Assembly: GCF_030269925.1 (NCBI RefSeq)
Contig: NC_085110.1
Span: forward strand, 4,464,001-4,528,000
Direction: 5' to 3'
Length of the DNA stretch: 64,000 nt
Source: Bombyx mori
Taxonomy: Eukaryota; Arthropoda; Insecta; Lepidoptera; Bombycidae
Every line of letters starts with the position of its first letter. Position 1 is the first letter of the stretch. The notes under the pieces are model-generated. The model was given only the letters and a program-made list of their open reading frames with translations. It was not told the DNA's origin and searched no databases. Both the position numbers and the translations under genes were made by a program. This document shows positions 44,143 to 55,312 of the stretch, piece after piece.

Positions 44143-44420
44143 CTCTTGTCAGACATCACTGCCTTTTATCTACAACCATAACCGTACTCCTAGTCGTCGA
44201 GGCGAAGATATCTCATTTTTTTCTTTCCTTAACAACGAAACCTGTCGATTTTTGTTCGTTTTTTTCTTTTTCTTAAAATTCTTTTTACAAAGAAAACGAA
44301 TCGACGATTTTCAAAACGCTATCGAAATTTCGCGGCGTGTCACGTACACGGATCCCTTTCGGCGGGAGATCGCGGCGCGGACTGACGCTCACCTGGGCCC
44401 ACCCCGCCGCACGCGCAGCG
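44143..44420 (-). promoter_or_regulatory. Wnt6: Candidate Wnt6 5' UTR and start region
   Basis: Upstream of the Wnt6 ATG the sequence becomes GC- and CpG-rich (about 44340-44420). On the minus strand it contains the arthropod initiator TCAGT at 44385-44381, with no TATA box around 30 bp upstream. A GGATC that fits the DPE pattern lies at +29 rather than the usual +28. If TCAGT is the start, the 5' UTR would be about 240 nt. An upstream ATG at 44156 overlaps the Wnt6 start out of frame. All of this is motif inference. Confidence 0.4.
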
Positions 44421-45599
44421 CAAAACCGATTTTCGCGCTATTTTGGCTAAGATTTTAGCGGATTAGGCTTCGCGTGATTAACAATAACGGTGGGGATACG
44501 GCAATATGCAGACACGTGTGGGCGATACGATAAATTGTCGCCGCTACGCGGTTCATTAATCGACAATCCAGTTACACGGTGTAATTAATTGAATACGTGT
44601 CAATGTGTCACTCGGGTCCCGCATGGGTTTTAAATAGAACGATTTAAAAGAGAAATGCATAATCGGTCCGGATGCAAAGCTGTTTAGTTTTGGTTAGGGC
44701 AGATCTAATACGAACCAGACATTCCCTGATTAGTGATGGACAGTGAGGAGCGCCGGATCATTCTATAATTAGACTACACGTGCGAAACTCTAATTGTGTT
44801 AAACAAACAAGCCTCGTGTACTTACACCTGACGCTGCAACACGTCTTCGTGATATGACATTTACATATTTCAGTGGATAATTTTTAAACGAAACTAAATA
44901 TGAATGTGTATTTAAATACAAACTAACCAATTTTTAGCACAAAGGAAAACCGTCAAATGAATTAATTTTTTTTTTATATGGACACAATTTTAGGCCTACC
45001 ACGAAAATATCTTAATTTTTTTTTTGAATACGCCATTTACTATAGCTATTTTCATTTAAAACCGGACCTTATTGTGCTCAGAAATATACATCTCTCGTTT
45101 CTTAGTCGTATTATATTTTAACGTGCAACAAACAGACTGAATTCATATCTCCCTCCTATTTGTAAAGCCCACTTCGATTAGTTCTAGATCGACTTATTCG
45201 CTCTGATTTATCGCCGACCAACCGCCGACTGCATACATCATTATAAAGTAAACATACAAAATCATTGAACAAGTTTACTCAAATAAAACAATCGCAGAGT
45301 AATAGGCGCCTTTTATTACACTTTTAAAGTAAGAAGCGTTCTTAATTATAAACAAATTTTGTATTTATTACTCTACACGGATTTTGCAGCGTTTTATTGA
45401 ATTTGTTTCAGTTCTGGTGATCGTGCACGATGAAATTTGTGTTGAATATATTAACCAATTTAAACGGGGAAAAAGATTGAGACGGTTTTATGTCATTGCG
45501 GCATTGAAATTTATACATATAAATAGAATTGGAGTGTCTGTTTGTAATATTAAAATAGCCGCTTTTTACTACATGCATATGAATACATATATATACGAC

Positions 45600-45875
45600 G
45601 ATACATACACCAAAATAACATTTTTTACAATATTTGTCCGTCTGTCTGTCTGCTGGTTCCGGCTAATCTCTGGAACGGCTCTACCGATTTTGACGGGACT
45701 TTCACTGATAGGTAGCTGATGATATAAGGAGTAGCTTAGGCTAGACTAGCTAGTCCCGCGGCGTCACGCGCGGTTATTGTCGTACCGCGGGTGACGCCGC
45801 GGGGTGAAGCTATTATTAATAATAAAATTTAATGTTCCCGAAGCGAAGTGAGGGCGGGTCGCTAGTATACAATAA
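45600..45875. mobile_element. Two RTE-like ends in opposite orientation
   Basis: Left part: GTCTGTCTGTCTGCTGGTTC, then CTGGAACGGCTCTACCGATT and TGACGGGACTTTCACTGATA. Right part: the inverted GAAGCGAAGTGAGGGCGGGT to CGCTAGTA. They meet at a GC-rich hairpin. Confidence 0.6.
45755..45803. repeat. GC-rich inverted repeat (19-bp arms, one mismatch)
   Basis: CCCGCGGCGTCACGCGCGG (45755-45773) and CCGCGGGTGACGCCGCGGG (45785-45803) pair with a single mismatch around an 11-nt loop. It lies at the join of two inverted RTE-like pieces. Confidence 0.85.
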
Positions 45876-46069
45876 AATTGGTTCAATTATTGTGATTAAT
45901 ATAGGAAAGACATCGGCCTGATTTTCTCAATTTTCTTCGACAATTTAAGCGTCATATTTGAAGGTAGGCATCGATCTTCAAGCTATGATTTCGATGAAGT
46001 CCGCTAACTCTAGTTCCCCTTATCCTACCGCAACGGGTCAATGCAAAGCCGCTCGAAACATTTTATGTT

Positions 46070-46259
46070 GGATCCCCTAGATTCACTCTCGCTGCTTTTA
46101 GGCCTCTCAAACACCGGACACCGTCGTCGTCGAGCTCTCTCGTCGAGCGAACTAATCAATAGACACAGCCCACTGAGTTTCTCGCTGGATCTTCTCAGTC
46201 GGTCGCGAGCCCGATCCGGTAGTAGATTCAGCGAAGCACTGCTTTTGATAAGGCTAGTG
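46070..46259 (+). mobile_element. Family C repeat (no tail)
   Basis: GACACAGCCCACTGAGTTTC, GCTGGATCTTCTCAGTCGGT and GTAGTAGATTCAGCGAAGCAC. The 3' end is cut off where a Bm1 begins. Confidence 0.75.
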
Positions 46260-46270
46260 TTTTTTTTCTC

Positions 46271-46530
46271 TATTGCTTTTTTTTTCTTTTTATTGCTTAG
46301 GTGGATGGACGAGCTCACAGCTCATCTGGTGTTAAGTGGTTACTCGAGCCCATAGACATCTATAACGTAAATGCGCCACCCACCTTGAGATATAAGTTCT
46401 AAGGTCTCACTATAGTTACAACGGCTGCCCCACCCTTCAAACCGAAACGCATTACTGCTTCACGGCAGAAATAGGCGAGGTGGTGGTACCTACCCGCGCG
46501 GACTCACAAGAGGTCTTACCACCAGCTCTA
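46271..46530 (-). mobile_element. Bm1 SINE, 5'-truncated, inserted at the family C copy
   Basis: T-rich tail, TTATTGCTTAGGTGGATGGA, all internal blocks and CAAGAGGTCTTACCACCAG. Confidence 0.92.
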
Positions 46531-47404
46531 CGGTCTCCGTGTGGTCGACTAACGTTTTTGCTATTATATTTACAAGATAACAATTAATTCAATATAATCT
46601 CTCTCTCTTACTCTGCCTCTCTCGTTTTTCGTACATATATAATTCACGCATCTACATATTTTACGCCATATTTGCCACATTGGCCACATACGCGGTTCTA
46701 AATGCACGTGGAGGTAATATATTTGTAGAGGGCATAGAAGCAACATATCAACAAATGAAAGTAATATCTCTTGTAGTTGCTTAGCAATAGCAATAGCAAT
46801 AGCCATGCGTGCGAGGGTACTTTTAAAATAACGATTCCGTCATAATCTCCTGACAACGTAATAACACTTATCGTACTGCCGGCCTAAATTATTATTATTA
46901 GTTCAACTAAACTGTTTACAGCATCAGATCAGGTTCAAAAGGAAAAGCTGCGGTCGTCACGGATACTTCAAAGCGCTCCAACAAAAGCGTATACGATTGT
47001 TTGACGGACGTGATAAAATGATTATTTGCATTTTATTAAAATGTTACTTTTTCGTATTTTAGGACGGATAGTGCTTTTGTAAATTGTAATGAGGCCAACG
47101 AGAGATACCTTGCAGGACTCTTGGTGATATTGAAGAATTGATTTATTAATATGCATTTATATTCATTGTATGTGTTGTATTGTAGGTACTTTTTTTGTAC
47201 ATCTACTGAACCAGCAACACGTTTGTTTCATAAACCTTTTTTTATCTAAAAGATGCATGCATATTGTCCGATATTATCCGTTAATTGTGTTCCTATAAAA
47301 AATAATCTACTACATATATATAGTGTTTTACAAAGAATTATAAAGTGCCGCGCAGAATTAATGATTTTGTGTGAAAGAGTCGAAGGTGAAAGGGTTTGGA
47401 TAGA

Positions 47405-47793
47405 TTTTTTTTATTGCTTACATGGGTGGACGAGTTCTCAGCCCACCTGGTATTAAGTGGTTACTGGAGCCCATAGACATCCACAACGTACACGCCCCAC
47501 CCTTCAAACCGAAACGCATTACTGTTTCACGACAGAAATATGCAGGGTGGTGGTACCCACCCTGCGCGGCATCACAAGAGGTCCTACCACCAGTAATTAC
47601 GCAAATTATAATTTTGCGAATTTTATTTTTCGTACACGATGTTATTCCTTCACCGTTAAAGTCAATCGTGAACATTTGCTGAGTACGTATTTCATTAGAA
47701 AAATTTGGTACCCGCCTGAGATTCGAACACCGGTGCATCGCTCAACACGTATGCACCGGACGTCTTATCCGTTAGACCACGACGACTTCAAAT
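47405..47793 (-). mobile_element. Bm1 SINE with complete tRNA-like head
   Basis: From ATTGCTTACATGGGTGGACG at the tail to ATCCGTTAGACCACGACGAC at the head. It has the B-box GATTCGAACACCGG reversed and the AATTATAATTTTGCG and ACACGATGTTATTCC spacers. About 60 bp in the middle (CTTGAGATATAAG...ACGGCTG) is missing. Confidence 0.93.
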
Positions 47794-48005
47794 TGTGAAG
47801 ATTACTTTCAATATACATATTATGCATTTTAATATAACAGGAACCTTTTAAAACGAAGGGTAATTTTCAAATAGTTTAAACAAATTTTAATATTATATCA
47901 TCTATCTGGAATTATAGGATGGGGTATATCTCAGTATCATGACTTAGGGGGAGGAAGAGATGATGTTCAAGAAAAAAATAAGATGTTGGAGAAGCAACTT
48001 TAACG

Positions 48006-48250
48006 ACTTTTTTTACTGCATAGATGGATGGACGAGCTCACAGCCCACCTGGTGTTAAGTGGTTACCGGAGCCTATAGACGTCTACAACGTAAATGCTGC
48101 CACCCACCTTGAGATATGAGTTCTAAGGTCTTATTATAGTTACAACGGCTGCCCTACCCTTCAAACCGAAACGCATTACTGCTTCACGACAGAAATAGGC
48201 AGGATGGTAGTACCTACCCGTGCGGACTCACAAGACGTCCTACCACTAGC
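48006..48250 (-). mobile_element. Bm1 SINE, 5'-truncated
   Basis: TTTTTTACTGCATAGATGGA to AAGACGTCCTACCACTAG with all blocks in order. Confidence 0.92.
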
Positions 48251-49682
48251 AAAAAAGGCTTAAGGAGACCAGGGATGTTCCCGCATATATTGAACGATAG
48301 CCTGTACCGTCATCATGTAATACAAGTATTTTTTGGACAACAGACTTTTTTCCTTAAAGTGGCCATTGTAAAGTTGTATAGTCAAGTATCATCAATAAAA
48401 AATTGTATAGTCAAGACTAGCTAAGTCTCTAAAATCGTTCAAAGTATCATATCAAAAGAATTCCATAACAATATTGTGATTTGAACGTATTTGAGTAGAC
48501 CACTTGGGGCACTTCAGTAGAATAACACAAATAAGAGCTTTCGAGTGGTGCAGTTAAAACGCTTTCGTTGTTGGACCTCGAGCTTTTGTGCTTTCTTTTT
48601 TGTCTTAACTTCCAAGAGTAGTAAAACTAACATTTGCATTCTATTATAGCTTTTATTTTTTACTTTCAATGAAGCTTCATAATAATATGATAAATGTCTC
48701 ATGAGTTGAAGATATAATTTAAGGTTTTGATGTTTTGCTGTTTTTTGTGCAGACATATTATCGAAGGCCTATGTAAGTATGTATTTAAGGAGCCATTGAA
48801 ATAACAATATGATAGACATAAATCTGCACGGATAAGATCCAAGCTTCAATAGTATTAAAACACCGTATTTATAAGCAGTGACGTCATATGCTAGTAAAGA
48901 TAACCGTGTTTATTTGAATTATCGTAGACAATTAGCTAAAGTGATTAATTAAAAATCTACTTTAAATAAAATATAACATGGTTAAATGAGATTCTCAACT
49001 ATATAAAGCACACCATCATAAAATATGCAAAAAATAAATAGTGAAGGAATCATTAACTGTCAAATAAGTGTTTATAAGCGAACTGAAAAAAACACACATT
49101 ATAAAATAAGATTATGGCATGTATTCAGTTTGGGTGAATATATTCTGACCTTTCCATTACGTTTTAATGATACAATCATTTTAATGATTAACTTTAATGG
49201 TTAGGATTGAGATTAGTTTTTTTTGGTAAATAATAAAATACAATTTAGGTGGTCCTGCCGGAACCGTGCCAGTGTGTTTTAGAATATCAATTAGAGATCG
49301 GTCAGTCAACGAGAAATATCTAACAAATCAATTGAGCGATGCTAGGAATTCATTCACCTTTAGTGACGTAACGGACGGGTAATGCGTTTTATCGATATTC
49401 TCACTTTTATTATCACGTTAAGTGGACTGACGTATTTATACGAATTGCATTAAATCAACTTTAGTTGTAAATACTTTGTAAGTCTTTGTGATGGATGTAT
49501 TGTCAAGGCGTAAAATAACTTTATGATTCAATGAAGATTCATCTAGGTGTATGTCGTTAATAAATACGAACACGTCCTAATAAAAGTAGACTTTTTAAAT
49601 ACAGAGTTAAAATGTTTGACCCAAATTTTTACATTAAATTTAATGAAGAAAAGAATATGGTCTTCACTCACCGAGATTATTT

Positions 49683-50055
49683 AATGCCACGTCCTTACGG
49701 ATCCATCAGATCCAATAACCTTTGCATTAAAGCCTTCAGCTCTAATACTAGGAGCAGGCTTAGAGATCCCGGTAACCGTACTCGTCGAACTCGACATAGA
49801 GGTCGACGTGCAACCTAACCCATGCATCAGCCCGCTGAGTTTCTCGCCGGATCTTCTCAGTGGGTCGCGATTCCGATCCGGTAGTAGATTCATTCGCGAA
49901 GCAATTGTTCTTGAGTTTTTAGGTCTCCTTCGGAGGCGCTCGGGAAGTTGTTAGCAAATCCTACCCCTCGTGGCTGAGCCTTTCTCGCCCACCTGTCCTG
50001 GTGAAACTGGAAAGGCCTTCATGCCACCAGTAATATTTAAATCATAAAAAAAAAA
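49683..50055 (+). mobile_element. Family C LINE-like repeat with longer 3' region
   Basis: CGCTGAGTTTCTCGCCGGATC and CGGTAGTAGATTCATTCGCG, then a variant 3' part: GGTCTCCTTCGGAGGCGCTC, ACCCCTCGTGGCTGAGCC, CACCTGTCCTGGTGAAACTGG and an A-run. The alternative 3' end suggests two related element lineages. Confidence 0.8.
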
Positions 50056-50714
50056 TTAATGAAGTTAGTTTCAAAAATAAAGTCGATACGTTTTTGAAGC
50101 AAACGTTAATGCTACCTATAAGCTTTAATTGCTGGGTTGAGCAATGCTTGTTGTTCAGTCCGGTAGTCTGAGTTCTAATATTTGTAATAAATATGGATAG
50201 TAAAATCTTCGAAACCCTGATTCTAGAAATTTACTATATTTCAGGGGCCAAGAACATATCTATGTAAATGTTTTTTTTGAACATGACTCTATCAGCTGTA
50301 ATCCCTAAAAAATATTATTTTATCGATATAAACCCCCATTTCACATCACTAACGTTATCGCGTCATCGATTAAAACATTTTGATTAGCTTTCAACTTACG
50401 AGTAATGTCATAAGCTATACACAAAAACGAAACGACACAACGACCAGCACGAGGAGCGAACATCTTGAACGTTTTACTCGAAACTCGTTTTAGAAATTAA
50501 ATTCCATATATTAAACGCTTAAACGTACTAGATGGCTGTAACACAAAGAGACGTGATGCCACCCGAGCCAAGTGACTCTGCAAGAATCTACGATAGTGAT
50601 CTTAGATGTCGATAATCGATAATGTCTTGCAATAGATCGACATCCCTATTGAAGTCATAGCTTGACGATTTTAATGAATTGTGACTTTTAATGACGCGTG
50701 TGAAACGATATTCG

Positions 50715-50790
50715 AACGCCCGGTTGGTCTATTGGTTAGTGACCCTAGACCTATAGGGGGCGGATTTAATTCCCGATGGAGTCACTCTCA
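50715..50790 (+). mobile_element. Degenerate tRNA-like SINE head
   Basis: GCCCGGTTGGTCTATTGGTTAG resembles an A box, and GGATTTAATTCCCG a damaged B box. The acceptor ends do not pair, so this is not a working tRNA gene. Confidence 0.5.
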
Positions 50791-51654
50791 AAAAATCCTG
50801 GTTTAACGCTCCTGAATGTTGATTGTAATTTTATCAATTAGTAGCGACAAGCCATGTTCACTCACTGCATATTCTTTAACATGTTCAAACATTAAAAAAA
50901 TTAAAGACGCGCTGACTATTAAAATTAAGTTATTGTCAAAATTCTTACCGAATACTTTTAATACGCAAAATAAACGTAAGTAATTAACAAAATTCATATA
51001 ATATTTAAAAAAAAAAACGATTAAACGATCCACAAATATGAGCTAAAGTATGGAAATCGAAAACAAATCAATTGTGAAGTTCAGTTGGACCAGAAATGTG
51101 GAAATAATTAGTGCCCCTTAAAAACGATCATTCACAACGCGTGATAAACATTTACGACATATTGTTTCATTATGACTGGTGGACTTAACATGGATATTAT
51201 GTATTACCAAACTAAATAATTATGAGTTCTTTTGACTAATATGTTTAAGTTTTAATTTATTTGGCCTCGCGGTTTAAGCATCGAAAGGATTATAAAGGCA
51301 CACATTAAAAATTTTAATTTACAAAAATACACATTATTTCAATAATTTTTTAAGAAATTTAAATTTTAATATAATAATTAATTTGAAAACTTAATGAAAA
51401 AAAAGTTCAAGTATTTAAACCATTTACTTTATACCTAATATGCTTTTTTTCATTCTCTAATCAATGCACTGTAATAATGCTGGTATCGTAATAAAGTACT
51501 TTTACCGTTATTACAAAAATATTGTAATATAGTATTATCATCAAGAATCAAATTTAAAAAAAATATTTTATTGAAATTAATGTGTAGACTGACTCATTGC
51601 CCTCTGTGTGATGTGACAATGTACACTGCAAGCTTGAATGTCATCGCATGAGAC

Positions 51655-51847
51655 ATGAGACATATCGTGAAGCAGTAATTCTTTTCGGTTTGAAGGGTGA
51701 GGTAGCCATTGTAACTATACTTGAGACCTTAGAACTTATATCTCAAGGTGGGTGGGGAATTTACGTTGTGGATATCTATGGGCTCCAGTAACCACTTAAC
51801 ACGAGGTGGGCTGTGAGCTCGTCCACCCATCTAAGCAATAAAAAAAG
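51655..51847 (+). mobile_element. Bm1 SINE, 5'-truncated
   Basis: CGTGAAGCAGTAATTCTTTTC to CACCCATCTAAGCAATAAAA; close to consensus. Confidence 0.92.
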
Positions 51848-52059
51848 GTAGGAGTCTCAAGTGAACTTAATATAATAACGGCTCTCTCAACAGTCTCTAC
51901 CTACAAACTGGATGACAGCTTCATCTCGGCGCGTGGAGGCTCAAAATGTCAGACAAGTGATTACGCGAGTTTATCAATTATCCAGATTCTAATTTGACTT
52001 GACGGTATTCTTCCTTCATTCCTTCATCGTTGATTGTTTTTAATCCCCTAACTAGTCGT

Positions 52060-52235
52060 TAGTAGCCTAAGGGGCCATTCCAGCTACGGGCGGACGGGTA
52101 AGTGTGCTTACGGGCTCAACCTGAGAAAATTTGCTAACACTAGCCCTAGCAAGAGGCTTCGTGAGCTTCATAGAATCTACAACCGGATCGGAATCGCGAC
52201 CCACTGAGAAGATCCGGGGAAAAACTCAGTGTACC
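52060..52235 (-). mobile_element. Family C repeat, diverged
   Basis: GGGCTCAACCTGAGAAAATTTG, CTAGCCCTAGCAAGAGGC, GACCCACTGAGAAGATCCGG and AAAAACTCAGTG. Confidence 0.75.
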
Positions 52236-52839
52236 ATTGTAGGCACCATACGTCCTAAGTTCACGCTTGCATATTATACAAAAACTGATACGTGCTAAAC
52301 TATTCGATTTTCTTTCCAGGAGTATAGTCATACTCAATTCGTTTCATAATCTTCAAAGGGATTTACATATACTTTAAGGATTCAAATCCTTCACAATAAT
52401 TTAAAAGTAATATCCACGCTAAGCAAACGTCTGTGAATAACACGAGTCGCGTTTAACTGCAGGTCAGTAAACGAAGTTAACAATAATTTCCTAATAACAT
52501 AATATTTTATTAGTCCCCTTTCGCGGTGAAATGAGATACTTAATTAGTTGTATTTAAACAATGGTTGCTGTTGACCCACTGAGACTGAGTATTACGGTGT
52601 TCATTTTGTTAATTGGTATTTCACGTTTGTATAATTGGCAACCCGATATTTTCACGGATGTTTCGTAAGACTCTTACTGATTGAAATGAACGTTTTTTAA
52701 TAACGTTACATCGGAGTTAACGAAACTGAAATATTATTGAAATATTATTTCAGTTCTCAATATCATTAAATTATTGTTAAGTACAGGCACGTACATAAAG
52801 CTGCTTTTGTAAATATTTTTTTTGCATTTGGACTTTTTA

Positions 52840-53270
52840 ATTTTGATAGATGAATCATCATACGGCATACCTGATGGTGAGTGGTTACCGTCGCTCATGG
52901 ACGTTGGTTATGCTAGGAGGAAGGCAAACCGCAGCCCTACCCTGAGGACTCTAATCAAACCCTGTTTGAAGGAGGATATGTCATAGAAAACATGTCGTCA
53001 CACACATGTCAAACATTCTAGATATAAGTTCATTTCAGCCAGTGGCAGAAGCGATCACTGAAACGCACTATGAATGCAGCGGCGTCAGAGAGCATGTATG
53101 AACTCTGCTTCGGTAGCAGGCGGTTCGATGATGAACGAAGTGAAGGGATTGTCTCGAATAAATTCTCAGAGCACTCACCGTGGAAGGTACCGTGAAAACG
53201 CAGAGGGAATCGCAGTCCCTCTGTAGACCCAAAGGAGGGAGACTCGAACTATCTGAAGGAATGTAGGATT
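52840..53270 (-). mobile_element. Old BMC1-like LINE 3' end
   Basis: CATACCTGATGGTGAGTGGTT, CGTCGCTCATGGACGTTGG, TTGAAGGAGGATATGTCATAG, AGCATGTATGAACTCTGCTTC and CAGAGCACTCACCGTGGAAG. About 430 bp of the LINE tail survives, frame-broken by several indels. Confidence 0.82.
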
Positions 53271-53297
53271 GATAAATCAAGACAAAAACTACATATT

Positions 53298-53499
53298 GAA
53301 GTCGTCGTGGCCTAAAGGATAAGACGTCCGGTGCATTCGTGTTACTAACTAAACTAAACTGCAACTAAACTGAGATCTTAGAACTGATATCTCAAGGTAG
53401 GTGGCGCATTTACGTTGTAGATGTCTATGGGCTCCAGTAACCGCTTAACACCAGGTGGGCTGTGAGCTCGTGCACCCATCTAAGCAATAAAAAAAAAAT
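53298..53499 (+). mobile_element. Bm1 SINE, internally deleted
   Basis: The head GAAGTCGTCGTGGCCTAAAG...GTGCATTCGTG jumps directly to ACTGAGATCTTAGAACTGAT and the normal tail CATCTAAGCAATAAAAAAAA. The ACTAAACTAAACTGCAACTA bridge at the deletion point is not Bm1. Confidence 0.9.
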
Positions 53500-53587
53500 G
53501 TAAATTAAAATTATTTGCTAAATTCGTGACGAGTTGCCATTTTCGTTTTCGTTTTCATTAATGTATTCACAATAAAATTTCCGAATT

Positions 53588-53812
53588 TCTCTTTCTCTTT
53601 CTCTTTCTCTTCTCTCTTCTCTCTTCTCTCTTCTCTCTTCTCTCTTCTCTCTTCTCTCTTCTCTCTTCTCTCTTCTCTCTTCTCTCTTCTCTCTTCTCTC
53701 TTCTCTCTTCTCTCTTCTCTCTTCTCTCTTCTCTCTTCTCTCTTCTCTCTTCTCTCTTCTCTCTTCTCTCTTCTCTCTTCTCTTCTCTCTTCTCTCTTCT
53801 CTTCTCTTTATC
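53588..53812. repeat. Heptamer satellite (TTCTCTC)n
   Basis: Starts as TTTCTC hexamers (to about 53610) and becomes about 25 TTCTCTC heptamers. It ends in irregular TTCTC units near 53812. Because 7 is not a multiple of 3, the minus strand yields an open REKREER peptide over three-repeat cycles, which explains a spurious long ORF. Confidence 0.97.
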
Positions 53813-54214
53813 TCGAATTTTCTTCGTGATAAAGGACAATTCTTGGAGTACTTTTAATTGAGACGAGTGAGTTTATCATTCATTTATGAGTCACATCTCG
53901 AATTTATCAGAACAGCATTATTCATTTAACTCAACTTGGATTCTGAATGCTTGGTCCCGGTTTTCCCGGATACACTATTCGTTCCGGTGAATCACTTTAC
54001 AAAAAGTAAGCGTCTGAATCATTTTCATTGTAACCTTTGATTGTAGGTTAAAAAGTGCTTCACAGAAACAAGTAGGTATGTATTATTTTAAGTATTTGAA
54101 TTATGTAACAATGAATATACAAAATAAGATTCAGATTTGTATGATGATGTAACGGATCAACTCCTCATAAACAAAAGGGCTTATTTGTTCCCCGTGGCCT
54201 CGCGAGTTCCACTA

Positions 54215-54492
54215 GCAACGTTTTCTGATACCTATTCTAGTAATCTCGAGGGGTTATTCTCGATTCGCCGAATTAGTAGGTGAGCTCATGGGGCTCAAGC
54301 CTGATGACGTTGCTAACACGAACCGTAGCAAGAGCCGTGCTTCGCAGAATCTACCACCGGATCGGACACGCGACCCACTGAGAAGATCCGGCGAGAAACT
54401 CAGTGGGCTGTGTCTGAGGGTTAATTTACTCGCCGAGCCCTTCGTCGCGAGCGACGGGTTCGACGAGAACGATGACCGGAAGCGACGGTAGC
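54215..54492 (-). mobile_element. Family C repeat
   Basis: CTATTCTAGTAATCTCGAGG, GGTGAGCTCATGGGGCTCAA, CGCAGAATCTACCACCGGATC, CTCAGTGGGCTGTGTCTGAG and CCCTTCGTCGCGAGCGACGG. No T-run is seen at the left. Confidence 0.85.
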
Positions 54493-54936
54493 TACTGATC
54501 ATTATTTGAGCCATACCTTCCTACAGAGAAAGATTCACTATCACGTAGCTTGCAACGTAAATTTGAGTTCTACTCAATGCTTCTCAGCTGCAAATACATA
54601 TCATGTTTTAATTACATTATATTAAATGAAACCTTTGAATGACTTCATCGGTGACTCAGCCGAAACGTTCAGAGCAAGCGGCTTCGCATACCCGCCCCAT
54701 TCCCAGGGACCCAAGAAATATTTTCACATGAGAATTTTGGCGCTTAATGTCCCCAATACCTACCGCGTTCGCTTTGTCCCCGAAATTCAAAGAATTTCGT
54801 TACGTTGAGATTCTTTTGATAATTTACTTGAAAACAATTTAGTAAAAAAAAAGGTTTTCAGTGTTTTTACGTAAATCGGTTTTGAATATTATTGTAATTT
54901 AAGAAGTGGTTGTTTCTAAATTAATGACAAAAAGAA

Positions 54937-55007
54937 TGCACTGCCCGGGAATCGAACCCGGGTCGCAAGAATGGGAATCTTGCATGATACCACTACACCA
55001 GCAGTGC
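54937..55007 (-). tRNA. tRNA-Gly (anticodon CCC)
   Basis: A complete 71-nt cloverleaf reads from 55007 to 54937. The acceptor stem GCACTGC pairs with GCAGTGC, followed by discriminator A. The D-arm region contains TGGTGTAGTGGTATCA, a good internal A box. The anticodon stem CAAGA pairs with TCTTG around the loop TTCCCAT, giving anticodon CCC with U33. The T arm has GGTTCGATTCC, a perfect B box. The sequence closely resembles animal tRNA-Gly(CCC) genes. It has no intron and no poly(A) tail, and all stems pair, so it looks like a real gene rather than a SINE head. It reads glycine codon GGG. It lies about 10.8 kb upstream of Wnt6 exon 1 with no visible link to it. Confidence 0.95.
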
Positions 55008-55174
55008 TCCACGACACTTGTGCAATTTTATCTTCATATACTTCAAATTCATTTGAAGATAAAACTTACTTAAAGTAATATAAATTTAATCATTTCTATG
55101 TTATTTCCTAGATTTTGTATAAAAGTAATTCGCTATTATTAATGAAAGGAAATAGCTACCAATTTTTTTTAAGA

Positions 55175-55312
55175 TGATTGAAAGAGATCGCGGCCCATCT
55201 GTTGTTAAGTTATTGCCAAAAGCCTTGAATACCATCACGTAAATGGTGCTCATGGACATCACGACACAAAAATATATGCGATAAGTACTCCTGCAAGCTT
55301 GTAACGCCATCA
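55175..55312 (-). mobile_element. Very old Bm1 SINE remnant
   Basis: GATCGCGGCCCATCTGTTGT and ACCATCACGTAAATGGTGC resemble GAGCTCACAGCCCACCTGGT and ACATCTACAACGTAAATGCG. Confidence 0.4.

Noticed and set aside
44093..44458. Plus-strand 121-codon ORF
   Set aside because: It is the antisense of Wnt6 exon 1 and its 5' region; no domain, and the minus strand has the consensus start and donor.
53567..53839. 90-codon minus-strand ORF of REKREER repeats
   Set aside because: A by-product of the TTCTCTC satellite; the three frames of a 7-mer repeat are all open.
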